A stretch of 40,331 bases of DNA from Puniceicoccales bacterium (GCA_031268535.1 JAIRXB010000016.1:1-40331), one strand, 5' to 3'. Shown: positions 22,261-32,687, counted from the stretch's first letter. Translations and numbers: made by a program. The notes: generated from the letters alone by a model not told the origin.

Positions 22261-23904
22261 TCACTTCGCCGAATCGATGTGCTCGACGATTTTTTTCGCA
22301 CTTTCGTTGCCGTCATTCGCCAATTTGCGCAGCAGTTCAATGGCATTTGGCGCCATGGCGAGCTCTTGGGCGGTCACCAATTCACAATTGCGCAGCAAAG
22401 AGTAGAGTTCGGCGACGGCCGCTTCGCCGGCGCGGAGCTTCCCGTAGCGCAATTCGGCGGCAAGAGCTCCGCATTCCAACTTCTTTTGGGCAAAAATCTG
22501 AGTGCGGGCGGCCGCGTTTGCGGAAAATTTTTCAAGAAGCAGGGCCGTCAATTCCATAAAGCAGCCTAAAATTGCAAAAATGGAGCCGCACAGGGAGCAG
22601 GGGCGACTAATTGGCGTGGAGAGTACTGCGGCAATTAGGATCGAATTTGCATGTAGAAACCCCACAGTTTTTTCCGCCGTTTTGTAAGTTCCGAAGGAAA
22701 ATCTTTTCAGCAATGGCAATTGGCTCACTGCTGGAGCGCTTTGGGCTCTAAGCTGCTGGGAGAGTTCGCCGCCATCCATGGCGGCTATGCGGTTACGAAC
22801 GTCGAGCGGCATGGCGTCCCATATGGCTGCGGCGTGGCGATTTCCATCGGTCAACAGCCGCCGGAACGCGGCCACGGCTTGCGGTTTGGCGAAAAAATCA
22901 GCGGCGTTCTTTGATTCGCAGTGGCAAAGCATGGCGTGGAGCTCCATTTGTGGGATGAAGTCGTTCTTGGCTATGGATTGCAGGATTTCGGCGGAAAGCG
23001 CTTTGCAGTCGAAGGAGACGGAGGCTAAAAAATTTTCATTTAGCGCCGACATTTCGTGGGAGAATGCAATGATAATGGAAGTGAGCGCCATGGATCCGCT
23101 CGCGATGTCGATGCAAACGCAAATGAATGATAGTGAACCAAGTGAAGCTACGCCTATGGCGAGCGACAGGATGCTCATCCAAAATGCCGCTTTCCTCATA
23201 TTTTCCGCAACTGAGATCCTCCAGCAGGTGGAAGTTCCATTGAGTATCGTGCACTGTGAAGTTTGAGCTGTTGCGCCTGGACCGGTCGCAGCTGCGTTGT
23301 TGACTGTGGCCGCCGCAACATTTGCGGTCGCAGGGCCAAGCAGCGAGCGCATTTCCAGTGGCAGTTTGCCGTAAAATGCGCACGCGCAATCAACCCCGCC
23401 GTTTACGAGCTCCATAAGTGCTTTGGGAGCGCCCGGCGTGGCGAAAAAGTCCTCGGCAGTTTTTCCGCGAAAATTTTCCAACAGAAAGTGCAAATTTGCG
23501 TAGTCCTGTCGATCGCTATCATCCACAGTCTCAATCAGTTGAGCGACTTTTCCGCCGAGAGATTTACACTCGGATTCCATGGCGGAGAACAGGAGCGCAG
23601 CGCTAAAATTTTTGTCGGCCGCCGATTTGAGAACGAACGCAACAACACTCAAAATTCCACCTAATGACGCTATGGCGATACAAACTAGTGCGAGTGTCCC
23701 GCCAGATCCGACCGAAATGGTGGAGGCCGCAATGGCGAGCGCGCAGGTAGCGGCATTTAGTTTTCTGGCGATGTTTATCTGCATTTTTGCCGTTGAGCAG
23801 ATTCGCACGCATTCGAGCTCATCGCTAACCAATGGGGCCTGACTACCAGGCTGGTGAAGGCGTGAAAAATCAGTAGCTGTCGGATTGGGAATGCCGCCGA
23901 CCAT
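22261..23904 (-). CDS. triple-module Inc-like membrane protein
   Basis: 547 residues from ATG 23904. The protein is three copies of one module. Each module has a bilobed hydrophobic hairpin of about 45 residues (50-92, 237-281, 417-459) followed by a helical domain of about 95 residues. The helical domains share a Cys-x-Ala/Ser-Leu start (ECKSLGGKV, DCKALSAEI, ECGALAAEL), an AEDFFATP-like motif, and the first two share KLPLEMRSLL/AMPLDVRNRI. Two closely spaced membrane helices are the hallmark of chlamydial Inc proteins, which T3S places in the inclusion membrane. That parallel plus the T3S locus suggests a secreted membrane protein. No signal peptide is seen. Similarity to Inc proteins is architectural only. 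It converges on the NrdA-like gene with a 14-base gap. Confidence 0.7.
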   Translation of the reverse strand: MVGGIPNPTATDFSRLHQPGSQAPLVSDELECVRICSTAKMQINIARKLNAATCALAIAASTISVGSGGTLALVCIAIASLGGILSVVAFVLKSAADKNFSAALLFSAMESECKSLGGKVAQLIETVDDSDRQDYANLHFLLENFRGKTAEDFFATPGAPKALMELVNGGVDCACAFYGKLPLEMRSLLGPATANVAAATVNNAAATGPGATAQTSQCTILNGTSTCWRISVAENMRKAAFWMSILSLAIGVASLGSLSFICVCIDIASGSMALTSIIIAFSHEMSALNENFLASVSFDCKALSAEILQSIAKNDFIPQMELHAMLCHCESKNAADFFAKPQAVAAFRRLLTDGNRHAAAIWDAMPLDVRNRIAAMDGGELSQQLRAQSAPAVSQLPLLKRFSFGTYKTAEKTVGFLHANSILIAAVLSTPISRPCSLCGSIFAILGCFMELTALLLEKFSANAAARTQIFAQKKLECGALAAELRYGKLRAGEAAVAELYSLLRNCELVTAQELAMAPNAIELLRKLANDGNESAKKIVEHIDSAK

Positions 23905-24053
23905 TATGGCAGTATGGGCCTTTTTTGCCGTGGCCACAACCCATTTCCAATTGCGCTCCAGCGAAAATCAGGACACTTCTGCGGTTGCGCTGAAAAATGC
24001 TGCGCGAAAAACGCTTTACCGCCGCGATAAATTTGGTTCTATGCGCCTCCGTA

Positions 24054-24686
24054 ATGGCCAAAAGGGATGGGCACGGAGGACCTGACGGTCAAATTGGCTG
24101 GTGCATCGCAAAATTGGAAGAGGACTACAATTGGTGGGTCGACGAGGCTGAAAATTTACCGGAAAATCCAGATGACGAACGCACCAGCATCCTCGACCCC
24201 AAGCAGGTGGAATACGTATTCGACAGCCTTGAGCCGCTGAGGGAGTTTGGCTTGCGCAGCGATGTGGTGCTGCTTGCATTTAGGGCGTTCGCCATCGACA
24301 AAGAGCTAAGCGGAGGAAGAGTTAGGCTCGTTGCGACGGATGGGAAAATTGGCGAAAGCGACGAAAAACTTTTTGCTCTGCCGCGCATATACGGGGAATC
24401 TGGGGATAGCTATGCTGAATTTCTCGATCACATTTCCCTGTTGCGCATAAAATATCTGAATTCGGTGCATAAATTTTCCCAGCAGCTTACGGCCAGCGAG
24501 CTCGAAGAGGAAGTAAGGGATAGCGTAGAATCGGTTGGCTCGCTGCCGATGCATGCGTTCCAGGAAATTGCCAGCATACTGGAGTATTGTCCGGCCGGAT
24601 TTTCGCCGGAAGAGGACGATGAGGATGACGGAGAAGCCGGCGTGAAAATTGGAGAAGACGAAGGAAATGACCAATGGATCGCCTAG
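24054..24686 (+). CDS. acidic hypothetical protein upstream of rho
   Basis: 210 residues from ATG 24054. An earlier in-frame start at 23997 is possible. It is mostly helical and acidic, with a very acidic end (SPEEDDEDDGEAG). The middle (SDVVLLAFRAFAIDKELSGG, SYAEFLDHISLLRIKYLN) looks like a folded helical domain. No motif I recognise, no membrane segment. It ends 39 bases before rho and is probably in the same transcript. It may have a role linked to rho, but only by proximity. Confidence 0.65.
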   Translation: MAKRDGHGGPDGQIGWCIAKLEEDYNWWVDEAENLPENPDDERTSILDPKQVEYVFDSLEPLREFGLRSDVVLLAFRAFAIDKELSGGRVRLVATDGKIGESDEKLFALPRIYGESGDSYAEFLDHISLLRIKYLNSVHKFSQQLTASELEEEVRDSVESVGSLPMHAFQEIASILEYCPAGFSPEEDDEDDGEAGVKIGEDEGNDQWIA

Positions 24687-24725
24687 GAATTTTTCTAAAC
24701 AATTTAGCTTTGCTTAGCCGTTGCC

Positions 24726-25853
24726 GTGGACAGTGAAATTTACAATTCTTCTGCCGTTGGAATTTTCGACGGCGGGTCACAGCGTGGCGGCCATTTGATT
24801 CGCTGCGGCGGTGGGGCGAATGCACTAGAAGTTGTCGCTTCCGTTCCGCAGAGAATTGTCGATCAATTCCATTTGCGCGGAGGCCAGGAAATTTCAGGGG
24901 CCGTTGACGGGCGACGCGGCACGGCGCGCTATGCCCAGCTTACATCAGTCGAAACGATTGATGGTCTCGATCCAATGGAGCGGCAGCGGCGCACGCCATT
25001 CCTGCGCGCCACAACCGTTTCTCCATCCAAGCGTCTAAATACGGAAACCGCTGGAGGGCCGCTTGCGACGCGGCTAATTGACCTCTTCGCACCGCTCGGC
25101 AAGGGGCAGCGCGCCCTTGTGGTGGCGCCTCCAAAAGCTGGCAAAACAGTTCTGCTGCAGCAAATTGCAAAGGGTGTGGCTGAGAATCATCCCCAATGCC
25201 ACCTCATGGTGCTACTTATAGATGAGCGGCCAGAAGAGGTGACGGAGTTTCGCCGCACCGTTGGCGCGGAAATGTTTGCTTCGTCCAACGATGAGCCAAC
25301 GGCCAACCACGCGCGGATTGCGCAGCTGGCATTCGACAGAGCAAAAAGTCTTGCGGAGGCCGGCCGCGACGTAGTGCTTCTGCTGGATTCCCTAACGCGA
25401 TTGGCGCGCGCCTGCAACGTAGCCATGTCCACTTCCGGACGCACCATGAGTGGCGGCCTGGATTCGCGGGCAATGGAGCGACCGAGGCAACTGTTTGCCC
25501 TGGCGCGCGCAACGGAAGAGAGCGGCTCCCTTACGACTATTGCCACGGTTCTTGTGGAAACTGGCAGCCGCATGGATGAGCTCATATTCCAGGAGTTTAA
25601 GGGGACCGGCAACATGGAAATTGTTCTAGATCGGAAAGCGGCGGAGCAGAGACTTTTCCCGGCCATTAATCTTCAAGCGACCGGGACGCGCAGAGAGGAG
25701 CTGCTGCTGAGTCCGAGTGAAATCGCAGCCGCCCAAATAATGCGCCGCGCCGCCGCCGCCGGGAAACCTGAAAGTACGCTTCCGGCGCTCATGGAGAGAA
25801 TGGAGAAGACAAAAAATAACGGCGAACTCGTTGATTTGCTCGCCAGGCGCTAG
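24726..25853 (+). CDS. rho: transcription termination factor Rho (short form)
   Basis: 375 residues from GTG 24726. The cold-shock RNA-binding domain covers about residues 5-80. The ATPase follows, with Walker A APPKAGKT (134-141), LIDERPEEVTEFRR, LLDSLTRLARACN and the FKGTGNMEIVLDRK segment: the normal hexameric helicase motifs. It is shorter than E. coli Rho (419) and begins almost directly with the RNA-binding fold, so the usual N-terminal helical bundle and the long insertions of many PVC Rho proteins are absent. Function should be RNA-dependent ATPase terminating untranslated transcripts. It is followed 15 bases later by lpxK. Confidence 0.95.
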   Translation: MDSEIYNSSAVGIFDGGSQRGGHLIRCGGGANALEVVASVPQRIVDQFHLRGGQEISGAVDGRRGTARYAQLTSVETIDGLDPMERQRRTPFLRATTVSPSKRLNTETAGGPLATRLIDLFAPLGKGQRALVVAPPKAGKTVLLQQIAKGVAENHPQCHLMVLLIDERPEEVTEFRRTVGAEMFASSNDEPTANHARIAQLAFDRAKSLAEAGRDVVLLLDSLTRLARACNVAMSTSGRTMSGGLDSRAMERPRQLFALARATEESGSLTTIATVLVETGSRMDELIFQEFKGTGNMEIVLDRKAAEQRLFPAINLQATGTRREELLLSPSEIAAAQIMRRAAAAGKPESTLPALMERMEKTKNNGELVDLLARR

Positions 25854-25868
25854 GCGGATCGGCACGCT

Positions 25869-27140
25869 ATGCGGTGGCTTCGCTATTGGCGACTTAGGCT
25901 GCGCCGGCGGGTTCTGCGTCCTTTGCGCCACTTCGATCGGACTGCGGAGCGCTTCATGACAGACATTCTCTATGGCCGACGGCAAAGTATTTCCACGGGA
26001 TTAGTTTGCCCCATTCTTGCCGCACTGGCGCTGCCGTTTCGAGCCGCCGTTTCCGCAAGACGATTCCTCTATGGGCAGCGCATTTTGCGGTCCCAACATC
26101 TTGGCTGCGTCGTCATTTCCGTTGGAAATCTGACCGTTGGCGGGACCGGAAAAACGCCAGTGGTCGAGCTTCTCGGGAGGAAATTGCAGCAGCGCGGGCG
26201 GAAGGTGGCCATCCTAAGCAGGGGGTACCGCAGCCGCGCGGAGCCGATCTGGCATCGCTGCCTGCGCACACTGACTCACGGCGAGGCGGCTCCCCCGAAG
26301 GTTGTGTCCGACAGAAAAACGGTGCTTCTCGATTCCGAAATGGCCGGCGATGAGCCGCACATGTTGGCGAAAAATTTGCCTGGCATTGCAATTTTAACCG
26401 ACAGGGACAGGGTCAAAGCTGGCCATTTCGCAATTAACAATTTTGGCTGCAACACCATAATTCTTGACGACGGCTTCCAATATTTGCGGCTGCGGAGCCA
26501 ATTTAACATATTGCTCATTGATAGCTCTAATCCCTTTGGGAGCGGACACTTGCTTCCGAGAGGAATATTGCGGGAACCGCCGGCTGCCATGCGCAGAGCT
26601 ACGCACGTGATCATCACCAAATCCGATGGCTGCGATCATGCTGCGCTCGAAAGGATAATACGCAAAAATGTAGCCGCCGCCGTACCCATAATTGTTAGCA
26701 GACATAGCCCCCGCTACCTTCGGGACGTTCACAATTTCGGTGGCGCCGCCGCCGCCGATTCAGTCCCGCTGCGCGAGCTGATAGGGCGCCGCATCGCTGC
26801 ATTTAGTGGAATTGCCGTGCCGGAAGGGTTTGAAGATTTTCTCGGGAAATGCGGCGCCACAATAGTATTCCGCAAGAGATTTCCGGATCACTATCGCTTC
26901 CAGGACGCCGACGTGGAAAATGTCTTCGCCATGGCCCTGGCTAGGGGCGCTGAGTGGGTGGTTACGACGGAAAAGGATGCAGTACGACTCCACAAGAACC
27001 GCTTTTACCCACTTCCCACTTACTATTTGCGCGTGGAAATCGAAATTCTCCGCGGCGAAAAAGAATTCCATGACCTCATTGGCCAAATTTGCGGCGATGG
27101 AGCACCAACCCAACAAAGAGTCGCGGCCGCAGCGCCCTAG
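25869..27140 (+). CDS. lpxK: tetraacyldisaccharide 4'-kinase LpxK
   Basis: 423 residues from ATG 25869, 15 bases after rho. Walker A region ISVGNLTVGGTGKTP (83-97), ILSRGY (115-120), DEPHML (161-166) and LDDGFQ (199-204) are the diagnostic LpxK motifs. It phosphorylates the lipid A disaccharide at the inner membrane, so the organism is expected to make lipid A. An N-terminal extension of about 75 residues (with ERFMTDILYGRR) precedes the kinase core; I associate this form with Verrucomicrobiota. It is longer than E. coli LpxK (328). All key residues look intact. Confidence 0.95.
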   Translation: MRWLRYWRLRLRRRVLRPLRHFDRTAERFMTDILYGRRQSISTGLVCPILAALALPFRAAVSARRFLYGQRILRSQHLGCVVISVGNLTVGGTGKTPVVELLGRKLQQRGRKVAILSRGYRSRAEPIWHRCLRTLTHGEAAPPKVVSDRKTVLLDSEMAGDEPHMLAKNLPGIAILTDRDRVKAGHFAINNFGCNTIILDDGFQYLRLRSQFNILLIDSSNPFGSGHLLPRGILREPPAAMRRATHVIITKSDGCDHAALERIIRKNVAAAVPIIVSRHSPRYLRDVHNFGGAAAADSVPLRELIGRRIAAFSGIAVPEGFEDFLGKCGATIVFRKRFPDHYRFQDADVENVFAMALARGAEWVVTTEKDAVRLHKNRFYPLPTYYLRVEIEILRGEKEFHDLIGQICGDGAPTQQRVAAAAP

Positions 27141-27162
27141 ACCTGTTCTGCGCTCGAAGATT
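27132..27162 (-). repeat. 31-bp copy of the ftsH 3' end
   Basis: Identical at 29 of 31 positions to 27888-27918. On the minus strand it reads ESSSAEQV then stop, against QSPSAEQV then stop at the end of FtsH. It is a direct repeat flanking the roughly 725-bp segment that holds the IF-1-like remnant. Confidence 0.7.
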
Positions 27163-27179
27163 CTCCCGGCCAAAAGCCC

Positions 27180-27692
27180 TTGAAAATTTCCTTTAATCCG
27201 CGCTATCCGATGGAGCCGCTCAGAGCCATTGGCGAAGCGGAGGCAGCATTTGAACTGACCAATAGTCTTGGCATACGTACATTAGACAGTTTTCTTTGCG
27301 TGGTTGTGCCGCTGCGCACCGGCTAGACTACCGGTAATGAATTTCCGCAAAATCTTACTCTGGCGCACATCTCCGGAAAGCTGCGGAAAAATTTCATAAA
27401 GCTAGCGGACGGCGGCATGGTGCCAATGGAGATGGGCCCGCGCGGCATCGAAATGTCCACGTCATATGTGTGGATTCCGCAACGGCGTAGTAAGTGGCGG
27501 AGTGTTCCGGCGCCGCTTCGGTCAAAGGCGGGAAAAGCGTCACCGTCCGAAGCATTTAGCGGCCACTGGGTAAAACGGTTGCCTATGGCGGACGGATCTA
27601 GTTTTTGGCTTGGAGCAATGGGGAGCGAAAGTGATTGCGCGCCATGGCTATGGCAGATGCGTGCTTTTGCCGTCAAAGGGGAAAACGATTAG
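27180..27692 (+). pseudogene. IF-1-like gene interrupted by TAG
   Basis: One frame runs 27180-27692 with a single internal stop, TAG at 27324-27326. After it, LAHISGKLRKNFI, a Gly, then VPMEMGP match the core of translation initiation factor IF-1 (LAHISGKMRKNYI...VTVELTP). Before the stop, LGIRTLDSFLCVVVPL could correspond to the first OB-fold strands. An insertion of about 11 residues spans the stop, and about 60 extra residues trail at the C-terminus. IF-1 is essential, so a functional copy is expected elsewhere. The rest of the segment to 27890 holds nothing I recognise. Confidence 0.5.
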
Positions 27693-27892
27693 ATGCTGCA
27701 GCCATTCCGCCGCTCCCGATTGTATTCCGCGAAATAAAGATACAGCACGCGGTCTCGTGATGGCCGTGGCCAGTCCAATTGCTGCTCCACGGGCGACGCG
27801 CCGCCGCCGCCGTGTGTCCGGGTCTATTGCCGGCAAAAATTTTTTCCGTGGCTTTTGCGGCTTCTATGGTCGCGCCAAGCGTTCTAGGCGCC

Positions 27893-29872
27893 CTAGACCT
27901 GTTCGGCGCTCGGAGATTGGCCGCCTTCGCCGTTTTCCGCCACCTTTGCTTTTTCTCCCGTTGCCTTCCGTCCACGCTTCGCTGACTTTGGAGCGGTGGA
28001 ACTGCAGCAGCTTTCTTCGCCGCCCATTCCCAGCAGGGCGTAGACCGACGAGCCGGCAACGGTCTCCTCTTCGAGCAGTTGCCTAACAAGTGCTTCCATT
28101 TCCGTTTTTCGCCCTTCGATAATGGCGCGCGCCCTGGAGCACTCCCCGTCGATGATTCTGGCAATTTCGCAGTCGATGCCGTTTGCCGTAACTTCTCCGT
28201 AATTTTGCGTTCGCGTTATGTCGCGCCCCAAAAATATATGGTCGGCGTTTTCGCCAAACGCCACCGGTCCAAGGTTGCTCATTCCCCAATCGCAGACCAT
28301 GTGGCGCGCCAATTCCGTGGCCCCTTTGATGTCGCCGGATGCGCCGCTAGACATTTCTCCAAGGAAGATTTCTTCCGCCAGTCGCCCGCCCATTGCGCAG
28401 CAAATTTGATTGAGGACGTGATGTTTGGAGCGATTCACTATGTCTTTGGTTGGCATGAAGGAAGTGGATCCCAGACTGCGACCGCGCGGCAATATGGTTA
28501 CTTTGTGCACAGGCATTAGTCCGTCATCCACAATGGCCTGCACGATGGCGTGGCCCGCTTCGTGGTGGGCAATCGTTCGGCGATCTGTCTCGTCCATGAG
28601 TCGTCTTCTTTCGCGGCCGTAGAAAACTTTTTCACGTGCCTCCTCCAGATCGGCGCATTCCACAAATTTTTTTCCGTGACGAGCAGCCATCAGGGCTCCC
28701 TCGTTTATGAGGTTTTCCAAATCGGCGCCGGCAAGGCCTGGCGTATTTCGCGCAATGCTTTTTAGGTCAACATTTTCGGCCAACTTGACGTGCTTCCCGT
28801 GCACCTGCAAGATTTCTTCGCGGCCGCGGATGTCCGGCAAATCAATTATGACCTGTCGGTCGAAGCGGCCAGGGCGGAGGAGTGCGCTATCGAGCACATC
28901 GGGGCGGTTTGTGGCCGCCATGATGATTACGCCGTCGCGGCCATCGAAGCCGTCCATTTCAACCAATATTGAATTAAGTGTTTGCTCCCGTTCGTCATTT
29001 CCGCCGCCGAGGCCGGCGCCGCGCTGCCTGCCGACGGCATCTATCTCATCTATGAATACGATACATGGTGCATTTTTTCGCCCCTGTTCGAAGAGATCGC
29101 GCACGCGCGCAGCACCTACTCCCACAAACATTTCAACGAAATCTGATCCGCTAACGCTGAAAAATGGAACTTCCGCTTCTCCGGCAACGGCTTTCGCCAG
29201 CAATGTTTTGCCGGTTCCTGGCGGCCCCATCATGAGGCATCCCTTTGGAATCTTTCCGCCGATGTCGGCGTATTTTTTGGGGTGCTTTAGGAAGTCAACT
29301 ATCTCGGACACCTCCTCTTTGGCTTCGTCGCAGCCGGCTACGTCCTTGAATGTCACCTTCTTTTCACCTGGGCTATAAAGTTTGACGCGCGTTTTGCCAA
29401 ATGTCATGGCGCTGCGGCCAGCCCCCTTAACTTGGCGCCCGAAGAGGAAGAATAGCAAAAAAAGGACAAAAACGAACGGCAAAATGCTCAGGGCCAAATC
29501 GGAAAGGAATGTGCCGCCCGGCTTTTCGCGCAGCACGCGCGCCGAAGTTATTTGGTTGAAACGGGCGTCCGTTAGCCGGCCCTGTGCGGCGAAATCAACT
29601 GGCTGGGAGGAGTTTGAGCCAATTGTCGCTTTGCCGGTTACCCTATACCATTGCGGCCCTTTGCCGGGAACCGACCGCACTTCGCCGGAGAGGATGCGCC
29701 CAGCCATGGCCGCGTCGGCCACGTCCGCCATGGACATTTCAACAACTTGCTTGGGTGCCGCTGGCGATATGAAGACCCACGCCATAACTATGGAGAAAAA
29801 CAGCACACCCCAAATTACGAATAGCTTCGGCCTAAAACTGCCGGAAGGCCGCATCTTTTTCATCTTAGCCAT
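27893..29872 (-). CDS. ftsH: ATP-dependent zinc metalloprotease FtsH
   Basis: 659 residues from ATG 29872. Two membrane segments (17-36 and 123-145) bracket a periplasmic domain. The AAA domain has GPPGTGKT (216-223), pore FVG (249-251), IVFIDEID (271-278) and the second region of homology [20 protein letters not shown]. The zinc protease has HEAGH (437-441) with a distal Asp near 514. FtsH hexamers degrade membrane and short-lived cytosolic proteins, including LpxC in enterobacteria. The C-terminal 50 residues are a charged, Lys/Ala/Gly-rich tail. All active residues are intact. valS lies 89 bases upstream on the same strand. Confidence 0.97.
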   Translation of the reverse strand: MAKMKKMRPSGSFRPKLFVIWGVLFFSIVMAWVFISPAAPKQVVEMSMADVADAAMAGRILSGEVRSVPGKGPQWYRVTGKATIGSNSSQPVDFAAQGRLTDARFNQITSARVLREKPGGTFLSDLALSILPFVFVLFLLFFLFGRQVKGAGRSAMTFGKTRVKLYSPGEKKVTFKDVAGCDEAKEEVSEIVDFLKHPKKYADIGGKIPKGCLMMGPPGTGKTLLAKAVAGEAEVPFFSVSGSDFVEMFVGVGAARVRDLFEQGRKNAPCIVFIDEIDAVGRQRGAGLGGGNDEREQTLNSILVEMDGFDGRDGVIIMAATNRPDVLDSALLRPGRFDRQVIIDLPDIRGREEILQVHGKHVKLAENVDLKSIARNTPGLAGADLENLINEGALMAARHGKKFVECADLEEAREKVFYGRERRRLMDETDRRTIAHHEAGHAIVQAIVDDGLMPVHKVTILPRGRSLGSTSFMPTKDIVNRSKHHVLNQICCAMGGRLAEEIFLGEMSSGASGDIKGATELARHMVCDWGMSNLGPVAFGENADHIFLGRDITRTQNYGEVTANGIDCEIARIIDGECSRARAIIEGRKTEMEALVRQLLEEETVAGSSVYALLGMGGEESCCSSTAPKSAKRGRKATGEKAKVAENGEGGQSPSAEQV

Positions 29873-29960
29873 GTGGATGCCTGATCGATTTCCCTAGCTG
29901 CCACCGTCCAATAAGTCAATTGTCGATGGCAACATTGCGAATTGTGCGCCAGCGCAAATT

Positions 29961-32687
29961 TCATCCGATGGCGGAATCTGTTGAAAATTGACCGGCGGCA
30001 TCGAGTCTACTGGCAAGCTGCTCTTCCGTTTCAAGATTTTCCGCCAATAGTTTTTGCGCGCCGTCGACGACGTGCGCCGGAGCCCTCCGCAGAAATTCTT
30101 CGTCATCCAATTTTGCCCTGTTGGCGGCTATGTGCCTACGCACAGCGGCCAATTCTTCGCGCATTTTTCCCCCATCCGCCGCTTCTCCGACGGCTAGCGC
30201 CAGCCTGCCCCATGGGCTGACGACCGTCTGCAGTGTCAGCGGAATGCGGTCAATTGGCTGCAGCGATTTGCACCCTACCATTGCGATCAAAGGATCGCTC
30301 AATTCATCGGTCAACCGTTCGCTGTCTGGCAGCTTTTCCAGCAAAAGTACAGCCGCTGTGCGGCCAGTCGCCGTGGAGCGCAACTGCTGCAAAAGCGAGC
30401 GAAAGGCGCAGCAGCGTTCCAACTCCGCCGGAGATGCTTTGAGGTTTTCAATGGCGAAAGCTAGATCCGGCAGGGGAACGCGCTGCAGCACCTCGCCCGG
30501 TTGGCCAAACTGCAACTGCTGCCACAGTTCCTGTGTGATGAATGGCACAAATGGCGACAGCGATTGCAGCATGGTGCGTAGAATTAGGTCGCTAACGGCG
30601 AGTGTTTGATTCTTCCTGATGGGCCATTTTTTCAGTCGCCATTTGCATAGCTCCACGTAGAAATCGCAAAAATCATCGCGGAAAAAGCGCACAAGCGCAT
30701 GCAGAGATCCCTGGAAGTCGTAGCGGCTGGCGGAGCCGTCGCCGTCGCTTTTTAGCAGTTTGCGCGATTCGCCTAGTCCTTTTGCTAGGTCATCCAGGAT
30801 GCATCTGTCAAAAAAATCTGCCCCTCCTGCGGCCGCCGCCGCGATGGCGTCAAAATTTCTCAGAGCATTTGCTGGTCCCTGCATCGAGCGAAATCGGCAT
30901 GCATTCCACAGCTTGCTGCAGAAATTTCTCCCAAGTTCTAGGCTTTTTTCGTCGAACAATATGTCCTGTCCCAGTGGAGACGCCGCTATGAGGCCAAATC
31001 GCACGCTGTCGGCTCCGTAGCGATCTATGAGCCCAATGGGATCTGGGGAATTGCCGAGGCTTTTCGACATTTTGCGACCCCTTTCGTCCCTGACTATGCC
31101 GCTCAGGCAAACGTCGCGGAATGGAACAATTTCGCCGATGCGTTCTTCCGGCACGTTTTCGCCAAGAAATGCCAGCGACATCGTGACCATGCGCGCCACC
31201 CAAAAGAAAATTATGTCTGGGCCAGTCACTAGCACGTCGGTCGGGAAAAACTTCGAAAATCCCTTCTCCGCCATCCGTTTTTGGTCAGGCCAACCTAGCG
31301 TTCCGAGCGGCCAAAATGCAGACGAAAACCAAGTGTCAAGCACGTCACTGTCCCGTTCCCAGTTCTCTTCGTCGCCTGGGCCATCCACGGAAACGTGTAA
31401 ATTTTCCACATTTGTTCTGTCTTCGCCGCGGCGGTACCATACGGGAATGCGGTGGCCCCACAGCAGTTGGCGGCTAATGCACCAATCGTGGATGTTGTTA
31501 AGCCAATGCGAATAGGTTTTCTTCCAGTGGTCCGGGAAAAATCGAATGTGGCCGCCTTCGACGGCTCGCATTGCCAACTCTACGGACGGGTACCGCAGGA
31601 ACCATTGCTCCGATAGGCGCGGTTCGACGGGGACGCCGGAACGTTCCCCGATGCCGACGGCGCTACGGTGCGGTTCTTCGGAGATTAGGCACCCCATTCC
31701 CCTGAGAACTTCCACCGATTTGAGGCGCGCCTCGGCCCTGTCCAAGCCAACCAATTCGTCGCCGGCAAGCGCATTCATTGTGCCGTCCTCCAGCATAACC
31801 TCGCGAAGTGGAAGGCCATGGCGCTGCCCTATTTCGAAGTCCACGGCAGAGTGGGACGGCGTAATTTTTAGCGCTCCTGTGCCAAATGTCATGTCGACGG
31901 ACCCGTCGGCCACTATTGGGATTTGTTCCCGCGGAAATGGTCGCCAGCAGCGGCATCCAACCAAATCTCCGTGGCGTGGATCGTTGGGGTTCACCGCTAT
32001 GGCCACGTCGCCGCCAATTGTTTCTGGTCGCGTCGTGCACACATCTATGTGGCGGCCAGATCCGTCTGCCAGCGCGTATCGGACGCGCCAAAGAAAGCCA
32101 TCAATTTCCCGAGTAAGCACTTCCTCGTCGCTCAATGCCGTCTTCGATTGCGGGCACCAGTGCACCATGCGCCGTCCCCTGTAGATGTGGCCGCGGCGGT
32201 AAAGTTTCACGAAGCCGTGCAGGACGGTTCGCGCATAGTCGACGTCCAGCGTGTGAACCTTTCCCTTGAAATCGCAGCAAACGCCAAGGCGCATGAGTTG
32301 CGCCAAAATAATATTTCCATGGCTGTCGCGCCAGCGTTCGGCGTGGCCAAGAAAGGTCTCTCTGGGCATTTTTTTAGGATCAAGGCCTTTGGCGAGAAGC
32401 TCTTTTTCAACTTTGCTCTGCATGGAGATGCCGGCGTGGTCTGTGCCACACTGCCAAAGCGCCGCCGCGCCGCGCTGCATTGCCATGCGAATTAGTATGT
32501 CCTGCAGTGTGTTGTTTAGGAGGTGCCCCATGTGCAGCACGCCGGTCACATTTGGTGGCGGCATAACTATTGAGTAGGAGCTTGCGGCATCTTCGGCAGA
32601 CGTTTTCCCGTCGGCAAAGCCCCCTCCATTCCGCCACGTGTCCTGCGCACGCTCTTCGCTTTGTGCGAAATCAAATGCCTTTTCCAT
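29961..32687 (-). CDS. valS: valyl-tRNA synthetase
   Basis: 908 residues from ATG 32687, normal for the family. It has the HIGH motif as HMGH (52-55) after PPPNVTGVL, the editing domain with TTRPET (219-224), and KMSKS (539-543) followed by LGNSPDP. The anticodon-binding helical domain and a C-terminal coiled coil (EELAAVRRHIAANRAKL) are present. It charges tRNA-Val and edits Thr. Its start lies four bases after the stop of the DUF167 gene, with GGGGAG about ten bases before the ATG, so the two are co-transcribed. Nothing missing. Confidence 0.97.
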   Translation of the reverse strand: MEKAFDFAQSEERAQDTWRNGGGFADGKTSAEDAASSYSIVMPPPNVTGVLHMGHLLNNTLQDILIRMAMQRGAAALWQCGTDHAGISMQSKVEKELLAKGLDPKKMPRETFLGHAERWRDSHGNIILAQLMRLGVCCDFKGKVHTLDVDYARTVLHGFVKLYRRGHIYRGRRMVHWCPQSKTALSDEEVLTREIDGFLWRVRYALADGSGRHIDVCTTRPETIGGDVAIAVNPNDPRHGDLVGCRCWRPFPREQIPIVADGSVDMTFGTGALKITPSHSAVDFEIGQRHGLPLREVMLEDGTMNALAGDELVGLDRAEARLKSVEVLRGMGCLISEEPHRSAVGIGERSGVPVEPRLSEQWFLRYPSVELAMRAVEGGHIRFFPDHWKKTYSHWLNNIHDWCISRQLLWGHRIPVWYRRGEDRTNVENLHVSVDGPGDEENWERDSDVLDTWFSSAFWPLGTLGWPDQKRMAEKGFSKFFPTDVLVTGPDIIFFWVARMVTMSLAFLGENVPEERIGEIVPFRDVCLSGIVRDERGRKMSKSLGNSPDPIGLIDRYGADSVRFGLIAASPLGQDILFDEKSLELGRNFCSKLWNACRFRSMQGPANALRNFDAIAAAAAGGADFFDRCILDDLAKGLGESRKLLKSDGDGSASRYDFQGSLHALVRFFRDDFCDFYVELCKWRLKKWPIRKNQTLAVSDLILRTMLQSLSPFVPFITQELWQQLQFGQPGEVLQRVPLPDLAFAIENLKASPAELERCCAFRSLLQQLRSTATGRTAAVLLLEKLPDSERLTDELSDPLIAMVGCKSLQPIDRIPLTLQTVVSPWGRLALAVGEAADGGKMREELAAVRRHIAANRAKLDDEEFLRRAPAHVVDGAQKLLAENLETEEQLASRLDAAGQFSTDSAIG

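Noticed and set aside
27610-28086. Plus-strand frame of 158 codons, Arg-rich
   Set aside because: Overlaps the 3' end of ftsH antisense and shows no motif; composition is that of a shadow frame.
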